From Hyposmocoma kahamanoa (taxonomy: Eukaryota; Arthropoda; Insecta; Lepidoptera; Cosmopterigidae): a stretch of 64,000 bases of DNA. Shown in pieces: positions 44,959-56,789 of the stretch; position 1 is the stretch's first letter, and each line of letters starts with the position of its first letter. The stretch is from the NCBI RefSeq assembly GCF_003589595.1, contig NW_020653711.1, positions 4,845,215-4,909,214 of the forward strand, given 5' to 3'. The notes below the pieces were generated by a model. It saw nothing but the letters and a program-made list of their open reading frames with translations. It was not told the origin of the DNA and searched no databases. The position numbers were made by a program, and so were the translations under genes.

Positions 44959-45258
44959 AGTTATACACGGTTACTTTAGCAGCGATGCGAACGCGCCTTC
45001 GTGGAACGCGCAATTGCATCGCTACACTTGCGATTTATAGGCGATTGCATTGATGCAAACGTCCGACTGCATCGATATAAATGCGCGGCTGCATCGATTG
45101 CGTCGATGTAATCGCTTATAAATCATAAGTGTAGCAATGCAATCGCGCATTTGTATCTATGCATTCGCGCGTGTGTGTAAAGGTAGGCGATTAGCTACTA
45201 CTGCATCGCGTTTGCATCGCATCTGCATCGCTGCTAAAAGTCTCCGTATGTAACCGTC
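44959..45258. mobile_element. 300-bp hAT-like hairpin MITE
   Basis: Eight bases, CTAAGAGT, repeat exactly on both sides (44951-44958 and 45259-45266). Both termini share TTTAGCAGCGATGC in inverse orientation. The interior folds on itself: GCGCAATTGCATCGCTACAC pairs with GTGTAGCAATGCAATCGCGC and ATTTATAGGCGATTGCAT with ATGTAATCGCTTATAAAT. An 8-bp duplication is the hAT hallmark. No coding capacity. Confidence 0.75.
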
Positions 45259-45267
45259 CTAAGAGTT

Positions 45268-47145
45268 TCATTGGTAATCAGAATAATAGTGTAAGTAAAA
45301 TAAGACGAGATACTGACGAAATAGACTATACAAATAAAGCTCTCTTTGATCCTACATTCAAAGATCTAAATGTAATGCGAGCAAAGTCACTCAAGGACAA
45401 CATGTTTACAATAGGTCTACGAAATGTTCTTTGGAGGATTCCGAATATTAACTATTCACCACAAGGCCTGGAATTGTTACAAAAGCTTAGCAATTTCTAA
45501 GGTTGGTAAGTAAGTAAAGCCTTGAGATCTTATATAGAATGAAGTTATGTATACTAAATAGAAATTAATACTTTGTGACTTTAAAACCTTAAATAAAACA
45601 AATGTCTTATTTTCTGAAACTCGTCTCTTATCTGATTATTCAGGAGATGGCCAAACTTTCTATTTATTTTAAATTTCTTATCAAAGGTGTTAATTTCGAT
45701 GCATTACTTTAAGAATAGGTAGGAGCTAGTGTGTAAATATGAAAGACATGTCATGTGAAATCATCCTGCAAAATTTGTATAAAGCCATTTATTGCATTTC
45801 CGTACCTATGTGCTTTAAGGTACGAGTATGAGAACGTAAGGCGGGGATAAGTAATATTCCATTTTGTCATCGTTTGAATTTTTACCTTTTGTCAATTTCA
45901 AAATTTATATTTTTACAGTTATCAAACAAAAAACCACGACATAAAACAAACTAATGGGGGCGGTATCAAGCGACCTGGGTACCAAAGCAGTTACCCCAAA
46001 GTACACACTTTTAATACAATATGTATCCGTAAAAGAATGAACCTTATTTAAATATCCATAAATTTTATTATTTTTTAATTTAATTTATTTATTATTACAT
46101 TTCAAAAGCACTAAAAACAAAACATGCCAGTATAACACAAACTTAATTAACCGTATACCACTTCGTCGTACAAAAACATTTCTACGTGTAGTGTATATGC
46201 TCGTACTGCTGCTTGTTGACAAGTTAACATTCCCCGTAGTGTGCGTGAGAGTCGTTAATAAAGACTGTCACTAAACCTTAATCTTTGTATGTACATCCCA
46301 CCACTGAACACGAGTCTCTTCTAATAAATGATCGTGAATAGTACTTGAATATTAAATTAGGAGTTACTAGCCAAGGAGCACACTTTATACGCCTTAAAAC
46401 TATTATATCTATAAACAGTCTTAATATGGTATTGATTTAGATAATAGTTCTCTATAAATGGTTTTAGAGAAAAGAAATTGTTCTTATAGACTTATTTCGC
46501 TCAAGTCAAAATTTTAACACCTTCTTAATACCAAACAACTTAATTAAGTGTAATCTCTCTTAAGATTTACTTTTATAGTCCTTATTTTAAGTTCATCTGT
46601 AGAACAACTGATTATTTTTAGTAAAATTGTTCTATTAACATCTAGTAAAGTCTACTAATAAACTAAAAACTAGTGTCCTTAAGTTTATTCTAGATATATT
46701 TAATTTATAGGCATTATGTAGTGTTTGTACTTATTGACAAACACGTATAGCGCGTCTTCAGTAGATTTTATTTAAAAAGATACTACAATTAGGGTTTTTA
46801 CTCTATTAGACGTTGTAAGAGTTCATGCAAAATGGATAAAGTAAAGAATATTAAAAAATCTAGTGGAGGTGGTGAACCTTGGATATTAAGTCACATCATT
46901 CGATACAATCAGCGTTGCCAATGTCAATTGTTCAAAATCGCCAAAAATCACGGTTAAAATCCTCAAATTTGGGGAGAGCAAAGTTCATATTCCCCACAAA
47001 TTCCCCAGATCTCGAATTTTCATTATTTATTAGAAACACATCGCTTAAAAATATAATAAAGAATTAAGAAACTCAAAACGTGAATGTAAACAGAATGTAA
47101 AAAGTAAAACAAATTATAAAATTAGATGACCTTAAATCGTTTATT
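45268..47145. other. Non-coding AT-rich stretch
   Basis: No gene or repeat recognised. Confidence 0.4.
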
Positions 47146-47149
47146 TATT

Positions 47150-47357
47150 TTAATAATAATAACGTACAATATAGCTCCGCACTAGGGAAACCCTGTGTCG
47201 CGGCTGCCATGGACACACACGTAGCCACAAATTACACCCAAACTCACGAGAGAAGTAAATGTAGGCCATACAAATATTTTTCCCGACCCGGGAATCGAAC
47301 CTGGGACCTCTGCATGACAGTCCGGCATGGTAACCGTTCGGCCACGTAGGCAGTTAT
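47150..47357 (-). repeat. tRNA-derived SINE, family A, copy 4
   Basis: AATAATAATAACG tail, AGCTCCGCACTAGGGAAACC body, head with GGGAATCGAACCTGGGACCT. Near full length. Confidence 0.85.
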
Positions 47358-47482
47358 ATTAATTATAATATTAATTAGATTCAACATTAATCTGTAATTA
47401 GTCTGAACAAAACATCATTTTTCTTTGCCTTACAAAATTAAGTAAATTGATTATTTGTTGTGCATTTGGTGATACTATGTTA

Positions 47483-48085
47483 CCCGCTCACGCGATTCAT
47501 GCGTCTTTGGAAGCATATCACACCTAGAGGTGCCGGTGCTGATTTTATACCGATTTATCGGATATCGAACTTATAACAGGTAAAAGAACTAATACTAATT
47601 GCTATTTCGGTAACTACTCTGGCAAACCATAAAGTTTTGAATGCCTGGGTCTATCATTTAAAAAAATAAACAACTTCAAAAATACGTCACGACAATCGTG
47701 ACTGTTATTGTTTGGGCTGGTGATTTCGGTGTTTATTTATTAAAAACATACCGTAAGTAGCGTTTTTTTTTAAGTTTACCCCGAATGTAAATGTTTATAA
47801 ACTATACTTTAAGGAGTAATTTCATGGTAAACGTTAGAACCACTCAAACGGAATATTATCATATTTATCCAAGTACACCAAAAATTTCATTAACGCTTTT
47901 TAAGTGCGGTGTATTACTGCATTTTATTTGAGATGTTTCTGTTGGTAGTACGGAGGGTATTTATTTGGCAATGCAGAATAATATTTTTTATTTATAAAAA
48001 CTTGTATTTAAACTAAATGCTTTTCTAATTTGCGAAACCAAATAGCCGCCATTTTGCGGTAGGAGGAGCGCATCGCGTGAGCGGA
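47483..48085 (+). mobile_element. TA-flanked MITE, family E, copy 3
   Basis: Ends CCCGCTCACGCGATTCATG and GCATCGCGTGAGCGGA, TA outside both (47481-47482, 48086-48087). 603 bp and very close to copy 2 along its length, with small indels. Confidence 0.85.
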
Positions 48086-48089
48086 TATG

Positions 48090-49880
48090 ATGTTGTGAAA
48101 ATAATTGTCTCCTGACTGTGATCTCTAGGGAACTTTTAAGTGAAATTTAACACTATGATAAAATTACAAGATTAAAACTAAATAATAACACTAAGCTCGT
48201 CTTGTGAATTTAAGTTATGCTAGTAAGTACGTTACAAGCCAATGTAAAGGCAGCACCGAAGAAAGGAAACTTCAAAAGACAACACAATTTCATTAATGCT
48301 ACATTGTGAGCAAATTCATTTTTCACATTCAGGATATCGCAACCAAGTTTAGTGGTAATAAAAGTTCGCAACATGCACCGCTTCACGAGAATACACAGAA
48401 CGCAGAGATGCAGTAAGTTGAATTTAAAGATAATTTATTCATGTACTTTATGAACTAAATTATATGCATCGGATAAAAGTCTTTGGATGCAACATCATGC
48501 GTAAATTAGAATATATTTAAAGCCAAAAGAAGACAATAGATAGAATTCAAAACCAGAATATAAAAGTATCATTTAAATTAAATGATAACAATAAACCCGC
48601 AGAGACAAAAGAGTAGATGGGATAATAATGACGATAAGAAATTCCGAACGAATGTAAACAACCGTTCTCTAAAGAAGGACTGAAAGACGAAAAAATGGGT
48701 AAATGAGATATTTCTAACGTCATTATTATCTCGTCTGGATGAAAAGAAACTCAATAGACTCTGATGTTTAACTTTGAACTCTGACCTTTAATACTATTGA
48801 GTTTGTTTGCGACGATGCTAAAACACAATACAATTTAATACATAACTGAAAAATACATTGATCTTGAAAATATCAACAAAACCTAGCAAATTTGAAATAT
48901 TATGTTTTTGTCAAACAAGGGTAAGTTTTGACTTGCGATTATAACATTAAGCTACAAGAAGTACGTTACCATTTATGATACCTCATTGCTTGCACCTTTA
49001 TAAATTACGTCAGTATGGAACGTTTATACAGTTAGACATAAAGGTGTTGATAACAGAGATTTTTTTATTGCACTCGAAAGTGCAATTTGCGAGAGTCAAG
49101 AAGACCCCAAAAAGCAAACAGTAAATTCAAGTGCTTTTTATTTACAATGCACTTGAAAGAGATTTAAAAGAAAATTATGAGATTTTTCTTGAGCTGAATT
49201 TTTATAATTTAAATATAGCTTTCAAATTTAAGTGTTATTTGTAGTACTGTGAGAACTAATTTTTGGCTACTAGATCATGCGTGTAGACTGCGCGCGTGCG
49301 TGGAATAATTTATTGCAATCGATCCAGTCATTCTGCAACTTATGGTGTTAATGTATACTTTGTTATTTTGCAATCCAGTTCAGCGTTTTACGATATTTTA
49401 CGGTTGTAATATAAAGTCGTTTTGCAATTTATGGCCATTAGCGATCTTTTCAATGCGCGAACCATATCTTTAACCTTCCCCAATGTACTATTCAGATAGA
49501 GTACACGACGTATATGTTGGGAGAAAATAAACGATATTATTATTATTCGTTTGGACTCACTATGTGGCAACGCGAGGGAAAATGTGGCTGTAGACTACAG
49601 CTAAACACACACTGCACAGTTAAAGAACAAACTACAGCCTATAAATTGGTCTTTAAAACTGTGTTTGAGGGTGACGTGTTTAGTTTTGATATTGTGTTTA
49701 TTGTAAGTATTGTTACGTTCTAAATTTACCGTCATGTTGTAACTTTTCATTCATATTACATTTATAATATAGGAAAACTAATATACCAACTAGTATGTTT
49801 CAAAGTCAGATAAGAGGATTATATAATAACTAACCATGTTTAAATCAAATCATATAAATCTTTTTCCGAAGTACGGATGT
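48090..49880. other. Non-coding, no recognised feature
   Basis: AT-rich; nothing recognised. Confidence 0.4.
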
Positions 49881-49884
49881 GTGT

Positions 49885-49965
49885 ATTTATGTGTAGTACA
49901 AAGAATAGGTCCCAAGACAGCACCCTGTGGGACACTTAGTTTCTCCACACAGCTCAGTTTGCACA
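49885..49965 (-). pseudogene. Tiny RT motif-B remnant
   Basis: The minus strand reads KLSVPQGAVLGPILCTT, the VPQGxxLGPxLF box of LINE reverse transcriptases. Flanking frames are broken, so only this block is identifiable. Confidence 0.6.
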
Positions 49966-49969
49966 GTCA

Positions 49970-51600
49970 GCTTCAACTGAGGCAGTTTGTGGCTCCTTAT
50001 CTACAAGTGCAGTGGCTCAATAATCTGTGAACATTATGCAGATGGTGCTCCAGTCATAGCTTCGAATGTGGTTGGTGGTAAAGTATGAAACCCTGCGATA
50101 TGGTCAAAATTCAAGGTTTATATCAGAACAATATATAATTTTAGAAAATATGTTAGGTCTAGTCTTTATTTTAAAGTAAAAGAACATTACATCGTTTTAA
50201 AATTTCATTTCATTGTTAATCCATAAGCTGAAATTGAAATGGGTACTTCGATAAATAAAATAGTTTATCGTTCATATTTGCAGTTCACACGAACTAATTA
50301 CGAGTGTGAAATGAAAACTACGTTAATTCAATGACTAAACTCAACTGGGTACATAAAATTCATTTGTCTCACCACCTCAGCAGTTTCCCACAAAGCGTGG
50401 AAATGCAAAGGAAACTTTTTGAACGAGAGAATTCGCTTCAAAGCAAACTTGGAATGTGATATATTACAGAAGTGGTTAAAATATTTTCCTTTACAACTTA
50501 TAACTCACTTTATTCATCCTGTGTCGTTACATGAATGGTGGTGACTTTGAGACGTTGAAGATTCTTAAATTTTCTTATACTATAATTTTCCTTTCGTGGA
50601 AAACTTTTTTTAACTATTAAGACGAGCTCGATTTTTTAAACAAAATGAAACAAAGGACTTCGACGTTTAAAAGAAATAAAACAAAACACTCTCTCACGTT
50701 TGCAACCCAAGCTCATCCATTATTACCAAAACAAAAGACAAAAAACTAACAAACATGCTCCCTTCTACACATGTTACAAACAAAAGCAGTTATCACGTAC
50801 GCTCAACTTCCCTGCGTGTCGACTCATTTCTGGCAAATATTGTGTATTGTGTACTGAAATCTGCACCAAAGGGAGTCACGAACCGTAAATTAGGCAAAGG
50901 TGAAGCGAAAATAAATAAATGTAGATAATAAAATAGACCTAATCTTACAAATTTGAATAAATGCAAAGGAAACTAAGTTTTAATGCGTTTAATAAAAAAA
51001 AAGTTTTATATTTGACACAATTTTTAGTTTTTATCATTACATTATTATATTATAAAAATAGAAATAAATTTATATTAGAAATAAAACTATTTTTTTCGGG
51101 TGTAAATTGTGTATATTTTCCATCAACATTTCATACATTTTACATTTCATAATCAACATTTTGAGCAATTAACAGGTCACTCCTGTCTCCAAATCGACAG
51201 AGATCTGAAAAAAAAACGTTTCATATACAGAGTCAAGAGCACGTCAAGCTAAAACTATTGCTAAAACTTAAGGATCTTTTTTTAAGTTTAATGATAAGCT
51301 TTAGACTAGAAGATTATACAGATTAATCTACTTGAAGTTCTAGTTGAAGTTGATGTCATTATTATGCATATAAAGCTACAAGTTCTTACTCACTGATAGA
51401 AGTAGAACGCCCGATATGGTGAAAAAAAGATATTTATACTGTTGTACACGGATAGATTCCAAAGCAAAGAATCAAATATGAGAAGACCTAAATGTGGAAA
51501 ATATGAAAGAGTGATCAACGGCCTGCAAAAACTATAATATATGGAGGGAATATTTGTGCACTTTTATGAGGTACACCCTGGCTAATTTCCGTCAGAAGCA
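49970..51600. other. Non-coding AT-rich stretch
   Basis: No feature recognised. Confidence 0.4.
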
Positions 51601-51609
51601 AAAAATGTT

Positions 51610-52660
51610 CGAAATTCAAATAAATAAGATGGCCGCCATACAAATTTCAAAGTCTCCTATCACGGAAACTATTAGAGATACGTAGGAGGTGCTCGAAGAA
51701 ATGTCATAGAGATCAATAGTGGTCAACTGCCTGGGTTAAAAAAAAACAAGATCGCGAATTCGAAATGGCGGCCGAAGAAAAACTTGCTTCGATCCGGCTG
51801 AAAACTAGTATGCGAGGAGTCCTTTAGGAGTCCTTAACCATAATTTGGGGTTAAAGTTTCTTTTCGTTTTTTTCGTCAAAAGTGGCTGCCGAAACGGACT
51901 TGTTATGCTATGATTCGGCTGAAAATTGGCATGCGGAAGCCTCTAGAAGTAAAGTACGTAAGCCGGATAATAATTTGTGGTCAAAATTGGATTTTCGCCA
52001 TTTTCAAATATGGCCACCATAGAAGCGTTCGTTGACGGCAGAAAAAAAATTGCTCTGATCCCGTTGAAAATTGGCATGTGTGGGTTTCTAGGAGTGCTTG
52101 ATAATAATTTGTGACCAAAAATGGTTTTACGCCATTTTTTAATGTGGTCGCCATTCTACAACTAATAAAAATTAGCTGTAATTCAACTGAAAATCGATAT
52201 GTGGGGATCTCTATAGGTGTTTAGATAATAATTTGCGGTCGAAATTTATTTTTCGCTTTTTCAATATGGCTGCCATATAAACTTTTTAGCGCCAGATAAA
52301 AATTTGCTCTAATTCGATTGAAAGTGGACATGTCGGGATCTCTATGAGTGTTTAATAATAATTAGCTGTCAAAATTTATTTTTCGCCATTTTGCAATATG
52401 GCTGCCATACAAACTTTTTTGGCGGTAGATAAAAATTTCTTCTAATTCGACTGAAAATGGCTTCAATCACAACTTGAGGTATTAATTTTGTTTCTGCCGT
52501 TTTTCGATATAGCCGTAATTTTTTATTGTAAATAGCTACAGAAAAAACTTGCTTTGCTCGGACTGAAAATTGGCACGAAAATATTTCTAAGATTGTTTGA
52601 TGGTAATCAGTGGTCAAAATAAATTTTTGTTAGTTTTAAATATGGCCGCCATTAAAGAGC
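51610..52660 (+). repeat. Diverged tandem array, ~127-bp units with ATGGCNGCCAT
   Basis: About nine units. Each carries a version of ATGGCNGCCAT, at 51629, 51764, 51882, 52010, 52144, 52265, 52398, 52508 and 52642, so spacing is 110-135. Between them the order TTGCTCTAATTCG, CTGAAAATTGGCATG, GGGATCTCTA, ATAATAATTTGTGGTCAAAA and TTTTTCGCCATTTT recurs. No coding frame runs through it. Confidence 0.8.
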
Positions 52661-52980
52661 TATTTAATTATTTTTTAAACAAAGCCATAAGTGCCGATTC
52701 CGGAAGCCGAGGTCCACGGAGGACGAAGCCCAAAGCGTCCGCACGCCATCAAAGGGAGATAATATACGGAGACGTAATAGATTACGAGTACAAGATCTCA
52801 CAATTGTAAAAATGTAAAGTATGCTTCCCGATGTAGTGGAAATGAGATGCTTATTATAGCGTTGTTGTATCTTAACCGTCTCTATGTTAGATTTAATTTT
52901 CTTGAAAGCTATGCCAAAGAGAAGTATTTAAGGGGAAAAAATGCCAAACTAATGCCGAATTGCCTGTACTATGTACGTAC

Positions 52981-53191
52981 TGTAGTCTAGGCTCCACTCT
53001 ATGAGTAGAACTACTGGCTGAGTGAATATAGTTTTGTATTTAGAATGTGTTTGAAAAAATGAAAGAGAAAAAATAGAACATCTTGATAGTTTGAGATATA
53101 ACCTCAATAAAAAAATATGTAAAAAGTACAATAAATACCAAGTTTTGAAGATTATCCCAGTTTATATTCATAAAGTACCTCTCGCTACGCA
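52981..53191 (+). repeat. Second copy of the candidate LTR
   Basis: Starts TGTAGTCTAGG and matches 37652-37850 through TGAATATAGTTTTG, AGAACATCTTG, ATTATCCCAGTTTATATTC and CTCTCGC. A ~25-base insertion follows the first nine bases. No internal retrotransposon sequence is attached, so it would be a solo LTR if the LTR reading is right. Confidence 0.45.
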
Positions 53192-53282
53192 TCCCAAGCT
53201 ACGCCTTAGTCCAAATCAACGATAACTCAGAATACTCAGACCAAAACCAACTTAGAAATGTTCGTTTCTTAAATTGGCATAA

Positions 53283-53350
53283 ATTGGGAATCGACCTCCT
53301 CATCAAGCGCCCATAGTACTAACTGCTGTGCCACCGAAGAGCATGAGCAT
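53283..53350 (-). repeat. tRNA-derived SINE head, family S, copy 2
   Basis: The minus strand reads CTTCGGTGGCACAGCAGTTA, GCGCTTGATGAGGAGGTCG and ATTCCC, matching 59385-59465. Confidence 0.55.
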
Positions 53351-53354
53351 ACCC

Positions 53355-54035
53355 CGTAAACTGAAATCGACCACGCGCCGCAGGCCGAGCCCGACCCAAC
53401 TACGTACCCGTAGGTGGGGTACAGGGCTTGTTTTTAATACAGAGACGTAGAATAGAAATAATACCACAGAAGATTCTAGTCTTCGCAGACAAGATTACCT
53501 CATCTAAAGAAAATTACTTATATTCAAGACGCGATGACTAAACGGTTGTTGTCGACGCGGAAAATGGTACGAATCGCGTTATAGTTGGTTAGAATTCCAT
53601 CCCTTTGTATGAATACAATGACACCATTGTGAAAGGCGACAGATACTAATTTCAAGCGGCGCTTTATATACGCTCAACGCTTGACGAAACAAAATTTATG
53701 AGAAAATGAAATAGCGATATAAATATTGTTAGTCTTCTTCGCATTTTTTGCCGAAATTCGCGAACATTGTCTGGCTTTTTTGTACTTTATAGAACTTTGT
53801 TTAGATTTAAACATTTCTGCGTTTTATCATTTGAAAAGTATGGACTGTTGCTTTACTTACTTTGGGGATAGAGCGCATGTTAAGGAGAAAGCATAAAAAA
53901 GAAAATTATATTCCATGTAGTAAATATGTACTTTTTATTGAAGCTACGTCTTCTCCTCTTCGTCGTCTTGAGTTTGTTCTGGTCATTAGCATTTCCTGAT
54001 ACGGTTGATCTAAGGCGTATTTAATTTTATCAAGT
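53355..54035. other. Non-coding, no recognised feature
   Basis: Nothing recognised. Confidence 0.4.
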
Positions 54036-54039
54036 CAGG

Positions 54040-54690
54040 CCAGTCAGGTGAGACATTAATTGCTTTTTTTTACTCCAATACATTTTGTTGCTATTTACAT
54101 CTGAAAACCAGTTCTTGCCCTTAATTAGGTCTTTGAAGTTAAATATTTCGTCTTGCGGCATTTGTTTTACTACATTTTACTACAATGTAGTTCCAGATAC
54201 TTTAGCGTTTTCGATTATACAGTACCTACATTTGATCAGGAGTGTACCTATATGGTGTGATTCTTTTTCGCTCGCTCGATAACAGAATGCATTGAGTCTC
54301 CCTCAGATTGGCTATGTCCTGTCTCGAAAAATCTGTGTGTTACATGTACGTTATGTTTCTCGAATGCTAATGCCATCATGGCAAAGGCATAACGGTTTCT
54401 ATTCTGTCCCGTGCATGAATAAAAAGATATTCTTTTTATTCCTAACTCTACCTGGGTTTGGATGTAGGACCATAAGCAACTCGATATCTCAATTGCTCCT
54501 CTCTTTGCAATCTGCAAATACCAGACATGCAGTAGACTTTTTTTGTGAAACATCGTAAATAGTAAAGTTGTGAATTGGGTATTTGCGTTTGTAATAGAAT
54601 ATCCCTTTGTTTTAAAAGTTTAAATTTTTCGCGAATTCCGCCTCTACCCGCGACTAATTTTAAAAATAGTAAAAACATATTTTCATATGA
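54040..54690 (-). pseudogene. Decayed gene remnant with GQNRNR / GHSQSEGDS motifs
   Basis: The minus frame 54248-54553 reads AKRGAIEISSCLWSYIQTQ, FYSCTGQNRNRYAFAMMAL, FFETGHSQSEGDSMHSVIER. A neighbouring frame just upstream supplies NFTIYDV, and downstream frames give QMPQDEIFNFKDLIKGKNWF and NSNKMYWSKKKQL. I recognise this order from a multi-copy uncharacterised protein family in insect genomes, in which C(S)GQNRN and GHTxxxxDSxHxxIER are conserved. The acidic and His residues suggest an RNase H-like or DDE-type nuclease (inference). Three frames are needed, so it is dead. The DD41D transposon starts 75 bases away. Confidence 0.55.
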
Positions 54691-54765
54691 CTTTAGTGTT
54701 AATCGATATGTATGTAAATGCTCGTCACCTTTAAATATATTTTATTTTTTAATAAAATGAATATA

Positions 54766-55354
54766 CAGGGTGCCTATTAAGTCGACGTCAAGCCGGAACG
54801 GGGATGTCAAGAAAGGCATGGCCTACAAAAAAGCCCATGGAACTATGGTAATATTCCCAACAGATTTTTTTTTGTGAAAGATTTTATACAAATTACGATT
54901 TTTACGTTTTTACACCTTTGGAGGCGACTGTACTCAAACAGAATTGTCTTTTTCTATTTTTCTTTTTCTTAAAATTATCTTAATTCAACCTGCTTTTCAA
55001 TGAGCTAAGAGGTAAATTAAATTCCTCACTAAAAGTTATTTTAAAAATATCAAGAATTATGAAAAAAGAAATCAATTTTTTTTATTAATTCAATAGGTGT
55101 GTTAAAAAAAATTAAAAATTATTGACACCGCTCTGCACTTAATTGTAAAAACTTGTCTACTTATTCATCTAGTTACTAAAATAAAAAAAAACCTACTTAT
55201 CTTTTATGGTTATGATTTTATTTAGAATTTTATCAAACAGGTCGATTTTACTGCAATAAACGGGATATTTGCTAAAGTGTGAAAAACCTAATATTTTGTG
55301 ATTTCGGTGTCTAAGATGGTTTGTGCCACTCGTGGCGGTGGTTTCTAACTTCAA
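54766..55354 (+). repeat. Left 589-bp terminal inverted repeat
   Basis: Ends internally at GTTTCTAACTTCAA. Differences from the right arm include AAGAAAGG versus AAGGAAGG and CCCATGG versus CCCATAG. Open frames inside are shadows. Confidence 0.9.
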
Positions 55355-55650
55355 TTCGGACCGAAAAATTGTCGGATCTTGTGGGTACGGTTTGCTTCGG
55401 TTCGCAACAACCGCAGTAATTGTAGGCCGGATGCTCAACCACCTGCGAGTCTGGTGCCTCTCGCTCACTCTCCAATCGCAGCAAACCGGTTTGTCCTAGC
55501 TGTAGGACTACACGTGTGGACACGTGGCCGGTCAGTCGGTTCCATTGTATGTACCTGCGCGGACCTATTCTCTTGATCTGTAATTGTGGCGTTAATTAGT
55601 AAACTGATTTGTGTGGTTGAATCGGAACTCGGACATAATAATCTGCGGAA

Positions 55651-56721
55651 ATGCCATACTCAAGTGAAGAATACGCACTCATGCACTACATTTATGGTGA
55701 GTGTCACGGAAACGGCAGTCAAGCTGCTAGGGTGTACAGAGAGCGGTATCAACATCTGTTTCCTGATCGCCAGATATGGCCAGATCATCGTGTTTTTATA
55801 AACACGCACCGCGAGCTAACACGTGGTGTATTCCCTCCAACACTTGCTAGACGTGAGGGACGACCTCGATCTGTTAATGAAGAGTGGATATTAAGTGCTA
55901 TAACAATGGATCCTTGGATAAGCACAAGAACCCTGGCAAGACGCTTTAGTATGTCACATCAAACCGTGTGGAAGATACTTAACCGCCATCGACGTCACCC
56001 ATTTCACGTGCAAAGGGTTCAAGCGCTTTTGCCTGCGGACTTTTTGCGACGTGTGGCGTTTTGCCGACAATTTTTACGCCGACATCAGGAAGATCCAAAT
56101 TTTATTGGCAATGTCATATGGACGGATGAAAGCAAGTTCACAAAAGCTGGAGTATTAAATTTGCATAACTTGCATTATTGGGCTATCGAAAATCCTCACA
56201 TCGTGCGAGAAAACCGATTCCAAGAAGAATTTAGCATCAATTTGTGGGCCGGCTTCACAGCTTATCGACTGATTGGTCCATTCGAACTGCCTCCCAGAGT
56301 AACGGCTGCAGTGTACTTGCGTCATCTGCAAGACCACAGCCATGAGATACTAGGAGGTGAAGAACCAGAAGAACAATTACTTTACCAGCACGATGGTGCT
56401 CCTCCGCACTTTGGTATAGCTGTACGAAGGCACTTGGACGAAGTTTTCCCCAATAGGTGGATGGGTCGCGGTGGACCCATCCCGTGGCCAGCCAGGTCAC
56501 CTGACCTTAATCCAGTAGATTACTTTTTATGGGGCTACGTAAAGGAAACCGTGTACCAGACAGTTCCTCAATCTAGGCAGGAACTGTCAGACCGCCTAGA
56601 GAGCGCCTTCGCAGCTCTCCGTGATAATCCTCAAATGCTACGGAGAGCTGCTAGGGCCATGGTTAGACGGTGCAGGTTATGTATAAGGGCCAGCGGCCGC
56701 CATTTTGAACATTTACTCTAA
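55651..56721 (+). CDS. DD41D Tc1/mariner transposase
   Basis: 356 aa, one exon, no stops. It cuts and pastes the surrounding element at TA sites. The N-terminal ~60 residues (YSSEEYALMHYIYGECHGNG) match the DUF4817-type HTH of insect transposases. A second HTH follows at ~85-130 with ISTRTLARRFSMSHQTVWKI. Catalytic residues are Asp in VIWTDESKF (~170), Asp in LYQHDGAPPHFG (~248), and Asp in SPDLNPVDYFLW (~290), with 41 residues between the last two. Basic clusters (RRHRRHP-like, RRAARAMVRRC) could serve nuclear import and DNA contact. The start is the first ATG after the leader. AATAAA follows at 56751. All key residues are present, so the enzyme may be active. Confidence 0.92.
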   Translation: MPYSSEEYALMHYIYGECHGNGSQAARVYRERYQHLFPDRQIWPDHRVFINTHRELTRGVFPPTLARREGRPRSVNEEWILSAITMDPWISTRTLARRFSMSHQTVWKILNRHRRHPFHVQRVQALLPADFLRRVAFCRQFLRRHQEDPNFIGNVIWTDESKFTKAGVLNLHNLHYWAIENPHIVRENRFQEEFSINLWAGFTAYRLIGPFELPPRVTAAVYLRHLQDHSHEILGGEEPEEQLLYQHDGAPPHFGIAVRRHLDEVFPNRWMGRGGPIPWPARSPDLNPVDYFLWGYVKETVYQTVPQSRQELSDRLESAFAALRDNPQMLRRAARAMVRRCRLCIRASGRHFEHLL

Positions 56722-56789
56722 AAAATGTAAAATTTGCATTCATTACAAAAAAATAAAGATTTTGATTTTCAAATGTTTTCTTCCTTGAT

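Noticed and set aside
44960..45240. GCATCG-rich text as a simple tandem repeat
   Set aside because: Inverted symmetry and an 8-bp duplication show a foldback MITE instead.
55193..55523. Minus-strand frames in the left TIR of the DD41D element
   Set aside because: Overlap the inverted repeat and leader; no protein features.
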